A stretch of 6,133 nt of DNA from Acidimicrobiia bacterium (GTDB lineage: Bacteria; Actinomycetota; Acidimicrobiia; Acidimicrobiales; Aldehydirespiratoraceae). A program made the position numbers and the translations under genes. Where the stretch lies: the NCBI GenBank assembly GCA_022824605.1, contig JAJDZO010000370.1, positions 1-6,133 on the forward strand, in the 5' to 3' direction. Below, piece by piece: positions 5,532-6,133 of the stretch (position 1 is the first letter of the stretch; each line of letters begins with the position of its first letter). Below the pieces are notes generated by a model, which saw only the letters and a list, made by a program, of their open reading frames with translations, was not told where the DNA came from and made no database searches.

Positions 5532-6133
5532 GACCGGGGAACGACAGGCTGGTGGGTGTTGATCGGCAGGTGGGTGCGCCACTGGCCGTCCACCTGGCGC
5601 ATGGCCTCGGCCACCGCCCCCGCGGTGGGCACCAGGCCGATCTCGCCCACGCCCTTGATGCCGTAAGGGGAGTCGGGCTGGGGGGCCTCCACCAGGATCA
5701 CGTCCACCGGAGGCATGTCCTTGGGCCGGATGATGTCGAGCCCCCGCAACGTGTCGAAACGGGGCCGGCCCTGCTCGTCGCAGGGGAAGTCCTCGCTCAG
5801 GGCGTAGCCGAGACCCATGTGGACGCTGCCCTCGATCTGGCCCTCGCACAGCAGCGGATTGACGGCCTTGCCCACGTCGTGGGCGGCCACCACCTTCTCG
5901 ACCTTGCCGGTGTGCGGATCGGCGATCACCATCTGGGCCGCGTAGCCGAAAGTGGAATGGATCACCGGGTTCTCCAAGCCGTCGCTGAGCTTGTTGGTCC
6001 AGTCCACCCGGTACTCGCCTTCGTAGTCGACGCCGGTCAGGCAACCGCCCTCCACCGCTGCCCGGCAGGCCTCAGCCACCGAGCCCGCGCCCATCAGCGT
6101 TCCCCGCGATCCGGTGGTCTGGCCGGCGCCCAG
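5528..6133 (-). CDS. Molybdopterin-binding subunit of a xanthine dehydrogenase-family enzyme, C-terminal part (5' end outside window)
   Basis: The visible 201 residues are the C-terminal half of the second molybdopterin-binding domain of the aldehyde oxidase/xanthine dehydrogenase family, which hydroxylates purines or other N-heterocycles using a Mo-molybdopterin cofactor. The window opens inside GQTTGSRGTLMGAGSV. AAHDVGKAVNPLLCEGQIEG (residues 83-102) is the conserved D-x-G-x-x-x-NP...GQ-x-x-G cofactor region, followed by GLGYALSED. PYGIKGVGEIGLVPTAGAVA (156-175) carries the glutamate (E164) at the position of the catalytic base. The wording RPKDMPPVDV...DSPYGIKGVGE and the adjoining SsnA-like gene resemble XdhD-type enzymes first described as selenium-dependent, rather than classic XdhB. 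The stop overlaps the next start by four bases, so the two are translationally coupled. The exact substrate cannot be decided without the N-terminal part. Confidence 0.88.
   Translation of the reverse strand: MGAGQTTGSRGTLMGAGSVAEACRAAVEGGCLTGVDYEGEYRVDWTNKLSDGLENPVIHSTFGYAAQMVIADPHTGKVEKVVAAHDVGKAVNPLLCEGQIEGSVHMGLGYALSEDFPCDEQGRPRFDTLRGLDIIRPKDMPPVDVILVEAPQPDSPYGIKGVGEIGLVPTAGAVAEAMRQVDGQWRTHLPINTHQPVVPRS

Noticed and set aside
5532..6044. Upstream extension of the SsnA-like frame to an ATG at 6044
   Set aside because: The extra 171 residues are Arg/Gly/Pro-rich with no domain and overlap the molybdopterin-binding domain in another frame. The GTGA overlap at 5528-5531 gives a natural start.

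Overview
The window is GC-rich DNA with every supportable gene on the minus strand, so it reads from right to left. High GC, a coenzyme-F420-type LLM oxidoreductase, a Uma2-family protein and a secreted Calx-beta-like protein suggest an actinobacterium, possibly of the Acidimicrobiia. That placement is an inference from gene style, not from a marker gene.

Right part (about 1837-6133): a purine or N-heterocycle catabolism cluster. It begins with the C-terminal 201 residues of a molybdopterin-binding subunit of the xanthine dehydrogenase family, cut by the window edge. A compact SsnA-like amidohydrolase follows, joined to it by a 4-base GTGA stop/start overlap. After a 119-base gap holding a candidate promoter and a small direct repeat comes an LLM-class flavin- or F420-dependent oxidoreductase with a strong ribosome binding site. 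After a further 72 bases comes a full-length 8-oxoguanine deaminase of the ATZ/TRZ amidohydrolase family. A plausible logic is hydroxylation of a purine ring by the molybdenum enzyme, hydrolytic deamination by the two amidohydrolases (8-oxoguanine to urate for the last one), and an as yet unassigned redox step by the LLM enzyme.

Middle (1171-1740): a stand-alone Uma2-family (DUF820) putative PD-(D/E)XK protein, starting at GTG. A small GC hairpin follows its stop codon.

Left part (1-935): the first 311 codons of a secreted protein, cut by the window edge. It has a signal peptide, two copies of an approximately 80-residue cysteine-bounded Trp-rich domain joined by a linker with 27 consecutive threonines, and then the start of a Calx-beta-like beta-sandwich. 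The long plus-strand reading frame here, with its run of valines, is the antisense shadow of this gene. A 12-G homopolymer lies 43-54 bases upstream of the start codon.

No stretch longer than 300 bases lacks a gene. The largest gap is 936-1170, which holds the homopolymer, the ribosome binding site of the secreted protein and the hairpin. No tRNA, rRNA, CRISPR array, insertion sequence or attachment site was seen.
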